64,000 nt of DNA, from NCBI RefSeq assembly GCF_900156695.1, contig NZ_FTOM01000002.1, forward strand, positions 310,001 to 374,000, in the 5' to 3' direction. The notes below the pieces were generated by a model. It was given only the letters and a program-made list of their open reading frames with translations. It ran no database searches and was not told the DNA's origin. The DNA is from Phaeovulum vinaykumarii (GTDB lineage Bacteria; Pseudomonadota; Alphaproteobacteria; Rhodobacterales; Rhodobacteraceae). Of this stretch, positions 1 to 10,329 are shown piece after piece; position 1 is the stretch's first letter, and the number at the start of each line of letters is the position of its first letter. Position numbers and translations under genes: made by a program.

Positions 1-161
1 TGCTGGAACGGCTGATGTCGGTCAACGTCTATTTCCGCGCCTACGAACCCATGAGCCTCGATCAGGAGGCCGAGCTGGAGCGCTGGCGGCGCCTGGGCGT
101 GCGCACCGTGGCCGCACCGCCCAGCGCGGGCGCGCAACAGGCCTTCAACGGCACCGAATGA
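1..161 (+). CDS. C-terminal fragment, probable BamF (DUF3035) lipoprotein
   Basis: An open frame runs in from the left edge and stops at TGA 159-161, giving about 52 C-terminal residues (LERLMSVNVYFRAYEPMSLD followed by an Arg/Glu-rich stretch). The tail resembles the end of DUF3035 proteins, called BamF in Rhodobacteraceae, which belong to the outer-membrane beta-barrel assembly complex. In that family the gene usually precedes the two M16 peptidases, as here. The N-terminus and lipobox are outside the window, so the name rests on a short tail and on gene order. Confidence 0.55.
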   Translation, partial: LERLMSVNVYFRAYEPMSLDQEAELERWRRLGVRTVAAPPSAGAQQAFNGTE

Positions 162-164
162 GGC

Positions 165-190
165 AGGGCCGGACCGTTGTGTCCGGCCTT
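165..190 (+). terminator. Terminator-like hairpin after the probable bamF
   Basis: GGCCGGAC (167-174) pairs with GTCCGGCC (181-188) around a 6-nt loop. A weaker A/G-T/T extension continues the stem and CGCATTTTC follows. It begins four bases after the bamF stop, so it probably ends that transcript and separates it from the M16 operon. Confidence 0.65.
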
Positions 191-210
191 CGCATTTTCA
201 TCCCCCCCCC

Positions 211-234
211 GGCGTTCACCCCCTGGCGTTCACC
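211..234 (+). repeat. 14-bp direct repeat in the M16 5' region
   Basis: GGCGTTCACC occurs at 211-220 and 225-234, a 14-bp period with C-rich spacer. It lies in the 258-bp gap between the probable bamF and the M16 operon, which otherwise shows only the hairpin at 165-190 and no convincing promoter. It is one of several short tandem duplications in the window. Confidence 0.5.
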
Positions 235-419
235 TTGCCGCCCGCGCGATTTTCCGCCGCCCGCCTGCCCTGGTCGATCAACTGCGCGTTGGTTCCCCTT
301 GTCGTCGGAATTCAGCCTCTTAGCTTTGCGGGCAGATCCGCGGATGCGCGCGCGCCCCGCCGCTGTTCCTGGCCCCGCCAGAGAGGATGCCCAAAAGGAT
401 GCCCCCCGAGAGGATGCTC

Positions 420-1895
420 ATGCCCCATCGTCCGTTCCTGCGCCGCGCGGTGCCGGCGCTCTGTCTTGCCCTGACGCTTCCGGCGCTGGCACTGCCCGCC
501 CTGAGTGCGCCCGCCGCCGCCGAGATGGCGCAGCCGGCCGGCCCCGCGGTCAGCGAATTCACCCTGCCCAACGGACTGCGCGCCGTGGTGATCGAGGATC
601 ATCGCGCCCCGGTCGTGGTGCATATGGTCTGGTATCGAATCGGTGCCGCCGACGAGATGCCGGGCAAGTCGGGCGTCGCGCATTTTCTCGAACACCTGAT
701 GTTCAAGGGCACCGACGACATGGCGCCGGGCGAGCTGTCGCGCGTGGTCGAGGCCAACGGCGGCTCGGACAATGCCTTTACCTCGTATGATTATACCGCC
801 TATTTCCAACGCATCGCGGCCGATCGGCTGGGCCTTGTCATGAAGATGGAGGCCGACCGGATGCGCGATCTGCTGCTGTCGCCCGACGATTGGCAGACCG
901 AGCGCGAGGTGATCCTCGAGGAGCGCAACCAGCGCACCGACAGCGACCCGGCCGCGCTCTTTTCCGAACAGCGGCGCGCGGCGCAATATCTCAACCATCC
1001 CTATGGCCGTCCGGTGATCGGCTGGCGCAGCGAGATGGAGCAGCTGACGCGCGCGGATGCGCTGGACTGGTATCGCCACCATTACGCGCCCGACAACGCG
1101 GTGCTGGTGGTGGCGGGCGATGTCACCCCCGCCGAGGTCGAGCGTCTGGCCCGCACCTATTACGGTCCGCTTGCGCCCGCAGGCGATGTGGCGCCGCGCG
1201 CCCGCCCGCAAGAGCCCGCGCAACTGGCCGAACGGCGGCTGGTGATGCGCGACGCGCGCGTCTCGCAGCCCTATCTGACGCGCAGCTATCTGGCGCCCGA
1301 ACGCGATCCGGGCGATCAGGCGCAGGCCGCGGCGCTGACCATCCTGGCCGAGCTTCTGGGCGGGAATTCCGCGACCTCGGTGCTGGGCCGGGCGCTGATG
1401 CATGAGAGCCCCGTCGCCATCTATGCCGGCGCGCGCTACGACGGGGTGTCGGTCGATGACACGACCTTCTCGCTTGTGGTGGTGCCCGCGCCCGGCGTGA
1501 CGATGCAGGACGCCGAGGACGCGCTGGATGCGACGCTGGCGAAATTCCTGGAGGACGGCCCCGACCCCGATGCCTTTGCGCGTATCCGCACCCGCGTGCG
1601 TGCCTCCGAGATCTATGCCGCCGATCATGTCGAGGGGCTGGCCCACCGCTACGGCGAGGCGCTGGCCACGGGGCTGAGCGTCGAGGACGTGAAGGGCTGG
1701 CCCGCCGCGCTGATGGCGGTGACGCCCGATCAGGTGATGGCCGCTGCGCGCGATGTCCTGGACCGCCGCCATGCGGTGACGGGCTGGCTGGAACGCGACA
1801 CCGGCAGCGCGGACGCCGCCGCCGTGCCCGAAGCCGCCCCCGAAGCCGATGCCGAAGCCGCTGCGCTCGATCGTCACGAGGAGGCGATGAAATGA
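420..1895 (+). CDS. M16 family zinc metallopeptidase (catalytic subunit)
   Basis: A 491-residue insulinase/pitrilysin-type peptidase, exported to the periplasm. The N-terminus is a signal peptide (Arg-rich start, hydrophobic core, Ala-rich cleavage region). The inverted zinc motif HFLEH is at about residues 88-92, and EVILEERNQR downstream supplies the distal Glu ligand. Three AGGATG units at 384-416 create competing in-frame starts at 387 and 414. I chose 420 because GAGAGG then sits six bases before the ATG. The stop overlaps the next ATG (ATGA), so the two M16 subunits are translationally coupled and probably form a heterodimer. The C-terminus is a low-complexity Ala/Glu/Pro tail. The substrate is unknown. 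Confidence 0.88.
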   Translation: MPHRPFLRRAVPALCLALTLPALALPALSAPAAAEMAQPAGPAVSEFTLPNGLRAVVIEDHRAPVVVHMVWYRIGAADEMPGKSGVAHFLEHLMFKGTDDMAPGELSRVVEANGGSDNAFTSYDYTAYFQRIAADRLGLVMKMEADRMRDLLLSPDDWQTEREVILEERNQRTDSDPAALFSEQRRAAQYLNHPYGRPVIGWRSEMEQLTRADALDWYRHHYAPDNAVLVVAGDVTPAEVERLARTYYGPLAPAGDVAPRARPQEPAQLAERRLVMRDARVSQPYLTRSYLAPERDPGDQAQAAALTILAELLGGNSATSVLGRALMHESPVAIYAGARYDGVSVDDTTFSLVVVPAPGVTMQDAEDALDATLAKFLEDGPDPDAFARIRTRVRASEIYAADHVEGLAHRYGEALATGLSVEDVKGWPAALMAVTPDQVMAAARDVLDRRHAVTGWLERDTGSADAAAVPEAAPEADAEAAALDRHEEAMK

Positions 1896-3223
1896 TCCCC
1901 ACCTTCCGTCTGTCCCGTCTGGCTCTGGCGCTTGCGCTGACGCTTCTGGCCGCGCTGCCGGCGCGCGCCATCGATATCGAGGCCGTGACCTCGCCCGCGG
2001 GCACCACCGCCTGGCTGGTCGAGGACCACAGCCTGCCCTTCGTCGCGCTGGAGCTGCGCTTTCGCGGCGGCACCAGCCTGGATGCGCCCGGCAAGCGCGG
2101 CGCCATCCATCTGATGACCGCGCTGCTCGAGGAAGGGGCGGGGACGCGGGACGCGCAGGCCTGGGCCGAGGAAGCCGAGCGCCTGGCCGCCGAATTCGAC
2201 TTTGACGCCGGCCCCGACGAGGTGTCGGTCTCGGCGCGCATGCTGACCGAGACCCGCGACCGCGCCGTCGATCTGCTGCACGACGCGCTGGTCGCGCCGC
2301 GCTTCGATGCGGATGCGATCGCGCGGGTGCGCGCGCAGGTGCTGTCGATGATCGAGGCCGACCGCCGCGATCCCGGTGCCCTGGCCGGCCAGACCCTGCG
2401 CGCCGCGCTCTTTGGCGATCATCCCTATGGCTCGGCGCCCGAGGGCACGGCCGACAGCGTGGCCGCGCTGACGCGCGACGATCTTCTGGCCGCCAGGGAC
2501 CGTGTTCTGGCCCGTGACCGGGTGGTGATCGCGGCGGTGGGCGACATCACCGCGTCCGATCTGGGCGCGCTGATCGACCGGCTGCTGGCAGGGCTGCCCG
2601 ACACCGGCGCGCCGCTGCCGCCACGCGCGCAGATGGACACGACCGGCGGGGTGACGGTGGTGCCCTTCGGCGGGCCGCAATCGCTGGTGCTGATGGCCCA
2701 GCCCGGCCCGAAGATGGACGACCCGGATTTCTTCCCCGCCTATGTGGCCAACCATATCCTGGGCGGCGGGGGCTTTTCCTCGCGGCTGATGGAGGAGGTG
2801 CGCGAGAAGCGCGGGCTGACCTATGGCATTGCCACCTATCTGGCGCCGCGCGATCTGGCCGAGACCTGGCAGGGCTCGTTCGCCTCGGCCAACGAGAAGG
2901 TCGCCGAGGCCATCGCGGTGGTGCGCCGCGAATGGGCGCGCCTGGCCGAAGGCGGGGTCAGCGATGCCGAACTGACGGCCGCCAAGACCTATCTGACCGG
3001 CGCCTATCCCCTGCGCTTTGACGGTAACGGCCCGATCGCGGCCATCCTGGCGGGGATGCAGACGGCGGGTCTGCCGATTGATTACGTCAACACCCGCAAT
3101 ACCCGGATCGAGGCCGTGAGCGCCGAGGACGTGGCCCGGGTGGCGCGGCGCTGGCTGGACCCGGAGCGGCTGCGTTTCGTCGTGGTGGGTCAGCCCGAGG
3201 GGGTGGAGAGCACCGCCCCCTGA
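1892..3223 (+). CDS. M16 family peptidase-like protein (non-catalytic partner)
   Basis: A 443-residue M16 homologue with a signal peptide (cleavage near ALPARA). The zinc motif is missing: the equivalent region reads HLMTALLEEGAG, with no HxxEH. The substrate-binding features of the second domain are kept, including a Gly-rich GGGGFSSRLMEEVREKRGLT segment with the conserved Arg and the nearby Tyr. This matches the known pattern in which one M16 subunit is catalytic and the other is a structural or binding partner. It starts inside the stop codon of the catalytic gene and ends 72 bp before mutL. Confidence 0.87.
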   Translation: MIPTFRLSRLALALALTLLAALPARAIDIEAVTSPAGTTAWLVEDHSLPFVALELRFRGGTSLDAPGKRGAIHLMTALLEEGAGTRDAQAWAEEAERLAAEFDFDAGPDEVSVSARMLTETRDRAVDLLHDALVAPRFDADAIARVRAQVLSMIEADRRDPGALAGQTLRAALFGDHPYGSAPEGTADSVAALTRDDLLAARDRVLARDRVVIAAVGDITASDLGALIDRLLAGLPDTGAPLPPRAQMDTTGGVTVVPFGGPQSLVLMAQPGPKMDDPDFFPAYVANHILGGGGFSSRLMEEVREKRGLTYGIATYLAPRDLAETWQGSFASANEKVAEAIAVVRREWARLAEGGVSDAELTAAKTYLTGAYPLRFDGNGPIAAILAGMQTAGLPIDYVNTRNTRIEAVSAEDVARVARRWLDPERLRFVVVGQPEGVESTAP

Positions 3224-3295
3224 GGCGGCCTCCGCGCGTCTCGCGGCGCTGCGAATCTATGGCACGGCCCCGGAATTCCTGCTAGTGGTTGTGGG

Positions 3296-5241
<1,946 letters not shown>

Positions 5242-5245
<4 letters not shown>

Positions 5246-5346
5246 TCGAACTGGCGATGATTGATCTGGCGATGATCGAACTGGTGGGGATCGAGAGTGC
5301 GGGAACCGAGGTTACGGGGATCGAGATCGCGGGTCATGTGATCGCG
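5242..5346 (+). repeat. 15-bp x 7 degenerate tandem repeat encoding the RmuC N-terminus
   Basis: Seven consecutive 15-bp units begin at the rmuC ATG. The first three (ATGATCGAACTGGCG, ATGATTGATCTGGCG, ATGATCGAACTGGTG) differ at only a few bases; later units diverge. The period keeps the frame and gives a five-residue peptide repeat. Three possible ATG starts are created at 15-bp spacing. Confidence 0.8.
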
Positions 5347-6582
5347 CTGGGGGATCCGCGGCTCTGGGCGGGCGTGGGGGCTCTGGTCGTGCTGGCGGTG
5401 CTGCTGGCGATCTTGCGCGCGGCGCGCCGGGCGGCCGGGCGAGCCGAGGCGATGGCCGCGCGCGTGGGGCTTCTGGCCGAGGGTCAGCACCAGCTTGCCG
5501 GCGGGCTGGCGCAATTGTCCGAGGCGCAGGCCGCTGCGCAGACCCGCGTTCTGGGGCTGATGGAACACCGCCTGTCCGAGGTCGCCCGTGGCATGGGCGA
5601 GAACCTTCAGGGCTCGGCGCTGCGCACGGCGCGCTCGCTCGGGGAATTGCGCGAACGTCTCGAGGTGATCGACCGCGCCCAGGCCCGGATCGAGGAATTG
5701 TCGGGCAACGTGCTGGGGTTGCAGGATATCCTGTCCAACAAGCAGACCCGCGGCGCCTTCGGCGAGATCCAGCTTCATGACATCGTGCAAAAGGCGCTGC
5801 CGGCCGATGGCTTCACCATGCAGGCGACGCTGTCGAACGGGCGGCGTGCCGATTGTCTGGTGCATCTGCCCGACCCGCCGGGGCCGATCGTCATTGACAG
5901 CAAGTTCCCGCTCGAGGCCTATGAGGCGCTGGTGCGCGCGCCCCATGACGCCGCCCGCATCGAGGCGCAGCGCCGCCTGCGCATCGCCATCCGCAGCCAT
6001 ATCCGCGCGATTTCCGAGAAATACATCCTCGAGGGCGAGACCGCGGACGGGGCGCTGATGTTCCTGCCCTCCGAGGCGGTCTATGCCGAATTGCACGCCA
6101 ATTTTCCCGAGCTGGTGCGCGAGGGCTTTGCCGCGCGGGTCTGGATCGTGTCGCCGACGACCTGCATGGCCACGCTCAACACGATGCGCGCGATCCTCAA
6201 GGACGCCCGGATGCGCGCGCAGGCCGGGGCGATCCGGGCGGAGCTGGCCGCGCTCTGTGCCGATGTGGACCGGCTGATGACGCGGGTCGAGAACCTGGAC
6301 CGGCATTTCGGCCAGGCGGCGCGCGACATCGAGGAGATCCGCACCTCGGCCGGGCGCGCGGGCAAGCGGGCGCGACGGCTGGACAATTTCGATTTCGAGG
6401 ATCTGCCGCCCGAAAGCGGCGGGGTGGCGGGCAAGGCCTCGCCCCAGGCTTCGAGCAGGGCGCAGGCGGGGACGGGCGGGGCCGGGCCGTGCGAAGAGGC
6501 GGCGGCATCCGCGGCGGATGACGCGAAGACCGCACCGCGCCGCCCGGCCGTGATCCGGCCCGAGGGGCGGCCGCTGTCGTGA
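5242..6582 (+). CDS. rmuC: DNA recombination protein RmuC
   Basis: A 446-residue RmuC-family protein, a predicted membrane-anchored nuclease-fold protein linked to limiting DNA rearrangement. A single TM segment (around [20 protein letters not shown]) is followed by a coiled-coil region and then the RmuC domain, with [15 protein letters not shown] and [12 protein letters not shown]. The start overlaps the mutL stop, so expression is probably coupled. The first 35 residues before the TM are odd: a five-residue repeat ([35 protein letters not shown]) encoded by a degenerate 15-bp tandem repeat. The C-terminal tail is low complexity and probably disordered. Confidence 0.92.
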
Positions 6583-6609
6583 GAGGATGGGCCCCCGCGG
6601 GCGCGCGCC

Positions 6610-7314
6610 TCAGATGCGGAAGAGCGGCTGCGCCAGCCGCGGGATCAGCGCCCGGAACCGCAAGAGTGCGTCGGTCGCGGCCAGGCAGATGCAATCCTGA
6701 CCGGGCTCGGCCACGGGGGTGTGCTCGACCTCGGTGCCGGCGCATTCGATGTCGCCGGGGCCAAAGCGCCCCTCGGCGTCGGCGAAGGCGCCTTGCAGGA
6801 CCAGGGTCAGCTCGCGCCCGCGATGGCCATGATCGGGCACGGATTCGCCAGCGGGGATGTAGAGCAGCCGCGCCGTGGCGCTGCCGCCGGTGGGGATGAC
6901 GGCCGTGCGCACCCCGAGCCCCAGCGGTTTCCAGCGCACCGAACCGATCCCGCCGCCGACATAGCCGGCCAGCGGTTCGGGCAGAAGGCCGCGCGGGCGG
7001 GCCGGCGGGCGGGGCTGTGGGCGGGACTGCGGCGCCACCGGGGCGGGGGAGCGCGCCGGCCGGGCATCGAGCCCGGCCATCACGCGCGCCAGGGCGCCCT
7101 CGCCCATCTCGCAGGTGGGCGCGCTGTCGAGAAGCGCGCCGCCCACGGCCTCGAAGGCATGGAGCCGCGCGCGGCATTCGTCGCACATCGAGATATGCGT
7201 GGCCACCACCAGCGCGAAGCCTTCGGGCAGGGTGCCGGCGGCATATTCCATCATCAGGGCGTCGGTCGGGTGATGCGAGATCGCGGTCCCGCGGGATTTG
7301 AGGTCGAGCGGCAT
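6610..7314 (-). CDS. chrR: ChrR family zinc-binding cupin anti-sigma factor
   Basis: A 234-residue anti-sigma factor of the ChrR type, which holds RpoE inactive until singlet oxygen or organic peroxide triggers release. The anti-sigma domain has the expected zinc ligands H15, H40, C44 and C47 (spacing H-x24-H-x3-C-x2-C). The C-terminal cupin has HGHRGRE (H-x-H-x3-E) and a later His, as in the second zinc site of Rhodobacter sphaeroides ChrR. The Cys-x-Cys pair implicated in the singlet-oxygen response is present as CIC. The start overlaps the rpoE stop by one base, so the pair is co-translated. It has about nine more N-terminal residues than I recall for R. sphaeroides. Confidence 0.93.
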   Translation of the reverse strand: MPLDLKSRGTAISHHPTDALMMEYAAGTLPEGFALVVATHISMCDECRARLHAFEAVGGALLDSAPTCEMGEGALARVMAGLDARPARSPAPVAPQSRPQPRPPARPRGLLPEPLAGYVGGGIGSVRWKPLGLGVRTAVIPTGGSATARLLYIPAGESVPDHGHRGRELTLVLQGAFADAEGRFGPGDIECAGTEVEHTPVAEPGQDCICLAATDALLRFRALIPRLAQPLFRI

Positions 7315-7901
7315 CAGGTGGCCTTCATTTCGTGGCGCAGCCGGTCAAGCGCGAGCCGGATGCGGGATTTGATCGTGCCCAGCGGCAGCCCGGTGGCGGC
7401 CGCGATTTCGGTCTGGCTTTCCTCGCCCCAATAGGCGCGTTCGACGAGGCTGCGCTGGGCCTCGGGCAGGGCGCGCAATGCATCGCCCAGCCGCGCGCTG
7501 TCCTGCGCCAGCGCCAGCATGTCGGCCGGGTCGGGCTCGGGGGCGGGGCCCCAGGGCAGATCCTCGGGCTCGGGGCGGCGGGCGCGGCGGATCGCGTCGA
7601 TGCGGCGGTTGCGGGCGATGGTGAAGACCCAGGTCGCCACCGAGGCGCGCGCGGGGTCGAACAGATCGGCCTTGTGCCAGAGGGTCGTCATCACCTCCTG
7701 GGCGTGGTCCTCGGCTTCGGCGGCGGGCGTGCCGCCCTTCATCAGGAACGCCTTCACCCGCGGGGCGAAATGCGCAAACAGCTGCGCAAAGGCGGCGCGG
7801 TCGGCGCGGTCGCGCACCGCCAGCATCAGCGTGGTCCAGTCATCCGGCCCGCTGCCTGCCGCCTGTGGTCCTGCCGGTCCCGCGTCTGCGCCCAAGGTCA
7901 C
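7314..7901 (-). CDS. rpoE: ECF sigma factor RpoE (ECF11 type)
   Basis: Group IV sigma factor, partner of the adjacent ChrR. Region 2 includes AEDHAQEVMTTLWHKADLFD and WVFTIARNRRIDAIRR. Region 4 ends with GLPLGTIKSRIRLALDRLRH. No ATG lies close to the conserved region. I give the GTG at 7901, but a TTG at 7895 has better spacing from the Shine-Dalgarno GGGGAAGG. An ATG at 8012 lies at the predicted transcription start and would give an Arg/Pro-rich, apparently unconserved extension. The gene is probably autoregulated from an RpoE-type promoter at 8017-8046. Expected targets are photo-oxidative stress genes, including the divergent operon. Confidence 0.9.
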   Translation of the reverse strand: MTLGADAGPAGPQAAGSGPDDWTTLMLAVRDRADRAAFAQLFAHFAPRVKAFLMKGGTPAAEAEDHAQEVMTTLWHKADLFDPARASVATWVFTIARNRRIDAIRRARRPEPEDLPWGPAPEPDPADMLALAQDSARLGDALRALPEAQRSLVERAYWGEESQTEIAAATGLPLGTIKSRIRLALDRLRHEMKAT

Positions 7902-8016
7902 CTTCCCCTGCCACGGGGGCACGCGCCGGCGCCCCCTGTCCAACCGCAGAGGATAGGGGCGAAGGCGCGGCGCTGCATCCGCAAAACGAGGGGAGGGGCG
8001 AAGGCTCAACATGTCG

Positions 8017-8046
8017 TGACTACGCAGCAACGCCCCGACCGGATCA
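8017..8046 (-). promoter_or_regulatory. Predicted RpoE-dependent promoter of rpoE-chrR
   Basis: On the minus strand TGATCC (8046-8041) is followed after 18 bases by TAGTCA (8022-8017). The R. sphaeroides RpoE promoters I remember are TGATCC, about 18 bp, then TAA. Transcription would start near 8010, leaving a leader of roughly 110 nt before the GTG/TTG start of rpoE. Confidence 0.65.
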
Positions 8047-8134
8047 CCGCGAAATATCACCGACGCGCGTGGCCCGTGTTTCCGGCCGGGGCGCGCCTGC
8101 GGCCCTTGGGGGATGGCCGGTGGTCGATTGCGAG

Positions 8135-8164
8135 TGATCCGCCCCGCCCGCTGGCGCGTAACCG
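8135..8164 (+). promoter_or_regulatory. Predicted RpoE-dependent promoter of the FAD/DUF1365 operon
   Basis: TGATCC (8135-8140), 18 bases, then TAACCG (8159-8164), in the same hexamer and spacing as the minus-strand site at 8017-8046. It is about 30 bp from the start codon at 8195, which fits a short leader containing AAAGGGAAG as ribosome binding site. The two sites divide the 293-bp divergent region, which contains no other gene. Confidence 0.7.
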
Positions 8165-8194
8165 GGTCAACACCGAAACACGAAAGGGAAGCCA

Positions 8195-9484
8195 ATGGCA
8201 TTCGACACCGGCGCGCGCGGACGGCGCATTGCGATCATCGGGGCGGGTATCTCGGGCATGGCGGCGGCCCATCTTCTGGCCGACCGGCACCGTGTCACCC
8301 TGATCGAGGCCGAGAGCCGTCTGGGCGGTCACGCGCGCACGCTGATGGCGGGCAAGCGCGGCGATCAGCCGGTCGATACCGGCTTCATCGTGTTCAACAA
8401 GGTCAATTACCCCAACCTTCTGCGCATGTTCGAGGATCTTCAGGTGCCGATCGCGCCGTCGGACATGAGCTTTGGCGCCTCGATCGACGGGGGGCGCTTC
8501 GAATATGGCTTCCGCGACCTGAACGCCCTTTTCGCGCAGCGCCGGCGTATTGCCGATCCGCGCATGTGGGGGATGATCCGCGACATCTTGCGTTTCAACC
8601 GCCTGGCCAAGACCACGGCGGGAGAGCCGGGCATGACCATTGGCGGCCTGCTCGAGGCGCTGGGCACCGGCGCGTGGTTCCGCGACTATTACATCACGCC
8701 GCTGTCGGGGGCGATCTGGTCCACGCCGACGACCGGCATCCTGGATTTCCCGGCCATGGCGCTGGTGCGCTTCTTCGAGAACCACGCGCTTTTGTCCACC
8801 ACCGGCCAGCACGAATGGTTCACCGTGCGCGGCGGCTCGGTCGAATATGTCCGCCGGCTTGAAGCCAGCCTGCGCGCCCGCGGCGTGGCGATCCGCCTGG
8901 GCGCCCCGGTTGCGGGGATCCGCCGGACCGGCAGCCCCGAGGTGCGGCTTCAGGGCGGCGAATGGGAGACCTTCGACGAGGTGATCCTGGCCACCCATTC
9001 CGACGATTCGCTGGCGCTTCTGGCCGATGCCAGCCCGGACGAGCGCGCAGCACTTTCGCGCGTGCGCTATCAGCCCAACGAAGTGGTGCTGCATTCGGAT
9101 GCGTCCGTCATGCCCCGGCGCAAGGCGGCCTGGGCCAGCTGGGTCTACACCGAGGAGGCCGGCCCGCGCCCCGACCGCATCGACCTGAGCTACTGGATGA
9201 ATTCGCTCCAGCCGATCCCCAAGGATGACCCGCTGTTCGTCACGCTGAACACGCGCCGCCACCTGCGCGAGGATCTGATCCACGACGTCACCACCTTCCG
9301 CCACCCGGTCTATGATCTGGCCGCGCTGGAAGGTCAGGCGATGGTGCGCGCCTTGAACGGCACCCGCGGGACGTGGTTCTGCGGCGCCTGGATGCGCAAC
9401 GGCTTCCACGAGGACGGCTTTGCCTCGGCGCTGGATGTGGTGCAGGCGCTCGACGCGCGCCAGACGGCAGAGGTGGCGGCATGA
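8195..9484 (+). CDS. FAD-dependent amine-oxidase-like protein (UfaD-like)
   Basis: A 429-residue flavoprotein with an N-terminal Rossmann fold (IIGAGISGMAAAHLL, then LIEAESRLGGHA) and the amine-oxidase/desaturase architecture. From memory, the corresponding R. sphaeroides gene beside rpoE (RSP_1091 region) belongs to the RpoE regulon and has been linked to furan fatty acid synthesis and to singlet-oxygen-triggered ChrR loss. That makes fatty-acyl chain desaturation the best guess for this protein. It is first in a five-gene operon, with a good ribosome binding site (AAAGGGAAG) and the RpoE-type promoter just upstream. The stop overlaps the next ATG (ATGA). Confidence 0.82.
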   Translation: MAFDTGARGRRIAIIGAGISGMAAAHLLADRHRVTLIEAESRLGGHARTLMAGKRGDQPVDTGFIVFNKVNYPNLLRMFEDLQVPIAPSDMSFGASIDGGRFEYGFRDLNALFAQRRRIADPRMWGMIRDILRFNRLAKTTAGEPGMTIGGLLEALGTGAWFRDYYITPLSGAIWSTPTTGILDFPAMALVRFFENHALLSTTGQHEWFTVRGGSVEYVRRLEASLRARGVAIRLGAPVAGIRRTGSPEVRLQGGEWETFDEVILATHSDDSLALLADASPDERAALSRVRYQPNEVVLHSDASVMPRRKAAWASWVYTEEAGPRPDRIDLSYWMNSLQPIPKDDPLFVTLNTRRHLREDLIHDVTTFRHPVYDLAALEGQAMVRALNGTRGTWFCGAWMRNGFHEDGFASALDVVQALDARQTAEVAA

Positions 9485-10329
9485 CCCGGCACAGCGAGAT
9501 CGAGACCGGCGTCGCGATCGAGGCCGGCGCGAAGGCTGCGCCCGAAGCCGGGCCTGCAACTGGGCCCGAAACTGGCCCGGTGCAGGTCGATCATATCGCC
9601 GCGCGCAGCTATCACGCGCGCCGCGGCCCCATCGACAATGCCTTCACCTATGGCGCCGACTATATCCTGGTCGACCCCGAGGCCCCGGTGCGCGCGCCGT
9701 TTCTCTTCGGGCGCAACCGGCCCGGCCTGATGGCGCTGCATGATGTCGATCACGGCGGTCAGCCCGGCCGCGGCGTGGGGGCGGGCTGGCTGCGCCGGAT
9801 GCTGGCGCTTCAGGGCATCGAGATACCGGGGCTGCATTTCCTGCTGCTGACCCAGCCGCGGGTTCTGGGCCATGTGTTCAACCCGGTGTCCTTCTGGTTC
9901 TGTCTGGACGGCGACGGGGTTCTGCGCGCGGTCCTGGCCGAGGTCACCAACACCTTTGGCGACCGCCATTCCTATCTGTGCGTCAAGCCGGATCTGGCGC
10001 CGATCACGCGCTCGGACCGGCTGCATGCGCGGAAGATCTTTCACGTCTCGCCCTTCCAGGAGATCGGCGGGATCTATGGATTCCGCTTTGACCTTGCGCC
10101 CGACCGGGTGGGGGTCTGGATCGACTTTCGTCAGGGCGAGCAGGGGCTTTACGCCACGCTGACCGGACGGCGGCAGCCGCTGGGTCAGGGCGCGATCCTG
10201 CGCGCGGCGGCGCGGCTGGGCTCGCGCCGGGTGCTGGCGCTGATCCACTGGCAGGCGCTCAAGCTGGTGCTCAAGGGGGCGCGCTATCGCACCCGTCCCG
10301 AACCGCCGCTTCAGGAGGTCACGCGATGA
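9481..10329 (+). CDS. DUF1365 family protein
   Basis: A 282-residue DUF1365 protein. Conserved segments include SYHARRGP, HDVDHG, LTQPRVLGHVFNPVSFWFC, EVTNTFGDRH and KIFHVSPF. The biochemical function is not established. The family nearly always accompanies a FAD amine-oxidase-like protein and often a cyclopropane-fatty-acid-synthase-like methyltransferase, which suggests lipid chain modification. The first 33 residues (rich in Glu, Ala, Gly, Pro, with AGPATGPETGP) are a repeat-like extension before the domain begins near VDHIAARS. It overlaps both neighbours by ATGA, so translation is coupled. Confidence 0.88.
   Translation: MTRHSEIETGVAIEAGAKAAPEAGPATGPETGPVQVDHIAARSYHARRGPIDNAFTYGADYILVDPEAPVRAPFLFGRNRPGLMALHDVDHGGQPGRGVGAGWLRRMLALQGIEIPGLHFLLLTQPRVLGHVFNPVSFWFCLDGDGVLRAVLAEVTNTFGDRHSYLCVKPDLAPITRSDRLHARKIFHVSPFQEIGGIYGFRFDLAPDRVGVWIDFRQGEQGLYATLTGRRQPLGQGAILRAAARLGSRRVLALIHWQALKLVLKGARYRTRPEPPLQEVTR

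Noticed and set aside
1892-3223. Second M16 gene considered as a pseudogene because it lacks HxxEH
   Set aside because: The frame is intact, the signal peptide and the R/Y substrate-binding features are kept, and loss of the zinc motif in one of two paired M16 subunits is a known normal state.
3224-3295. Sigma-54-like TGGCAC before mutL
   Set aside because: TGGCAC is present, but the required TTGC-type -12 element at the right distance is missing.
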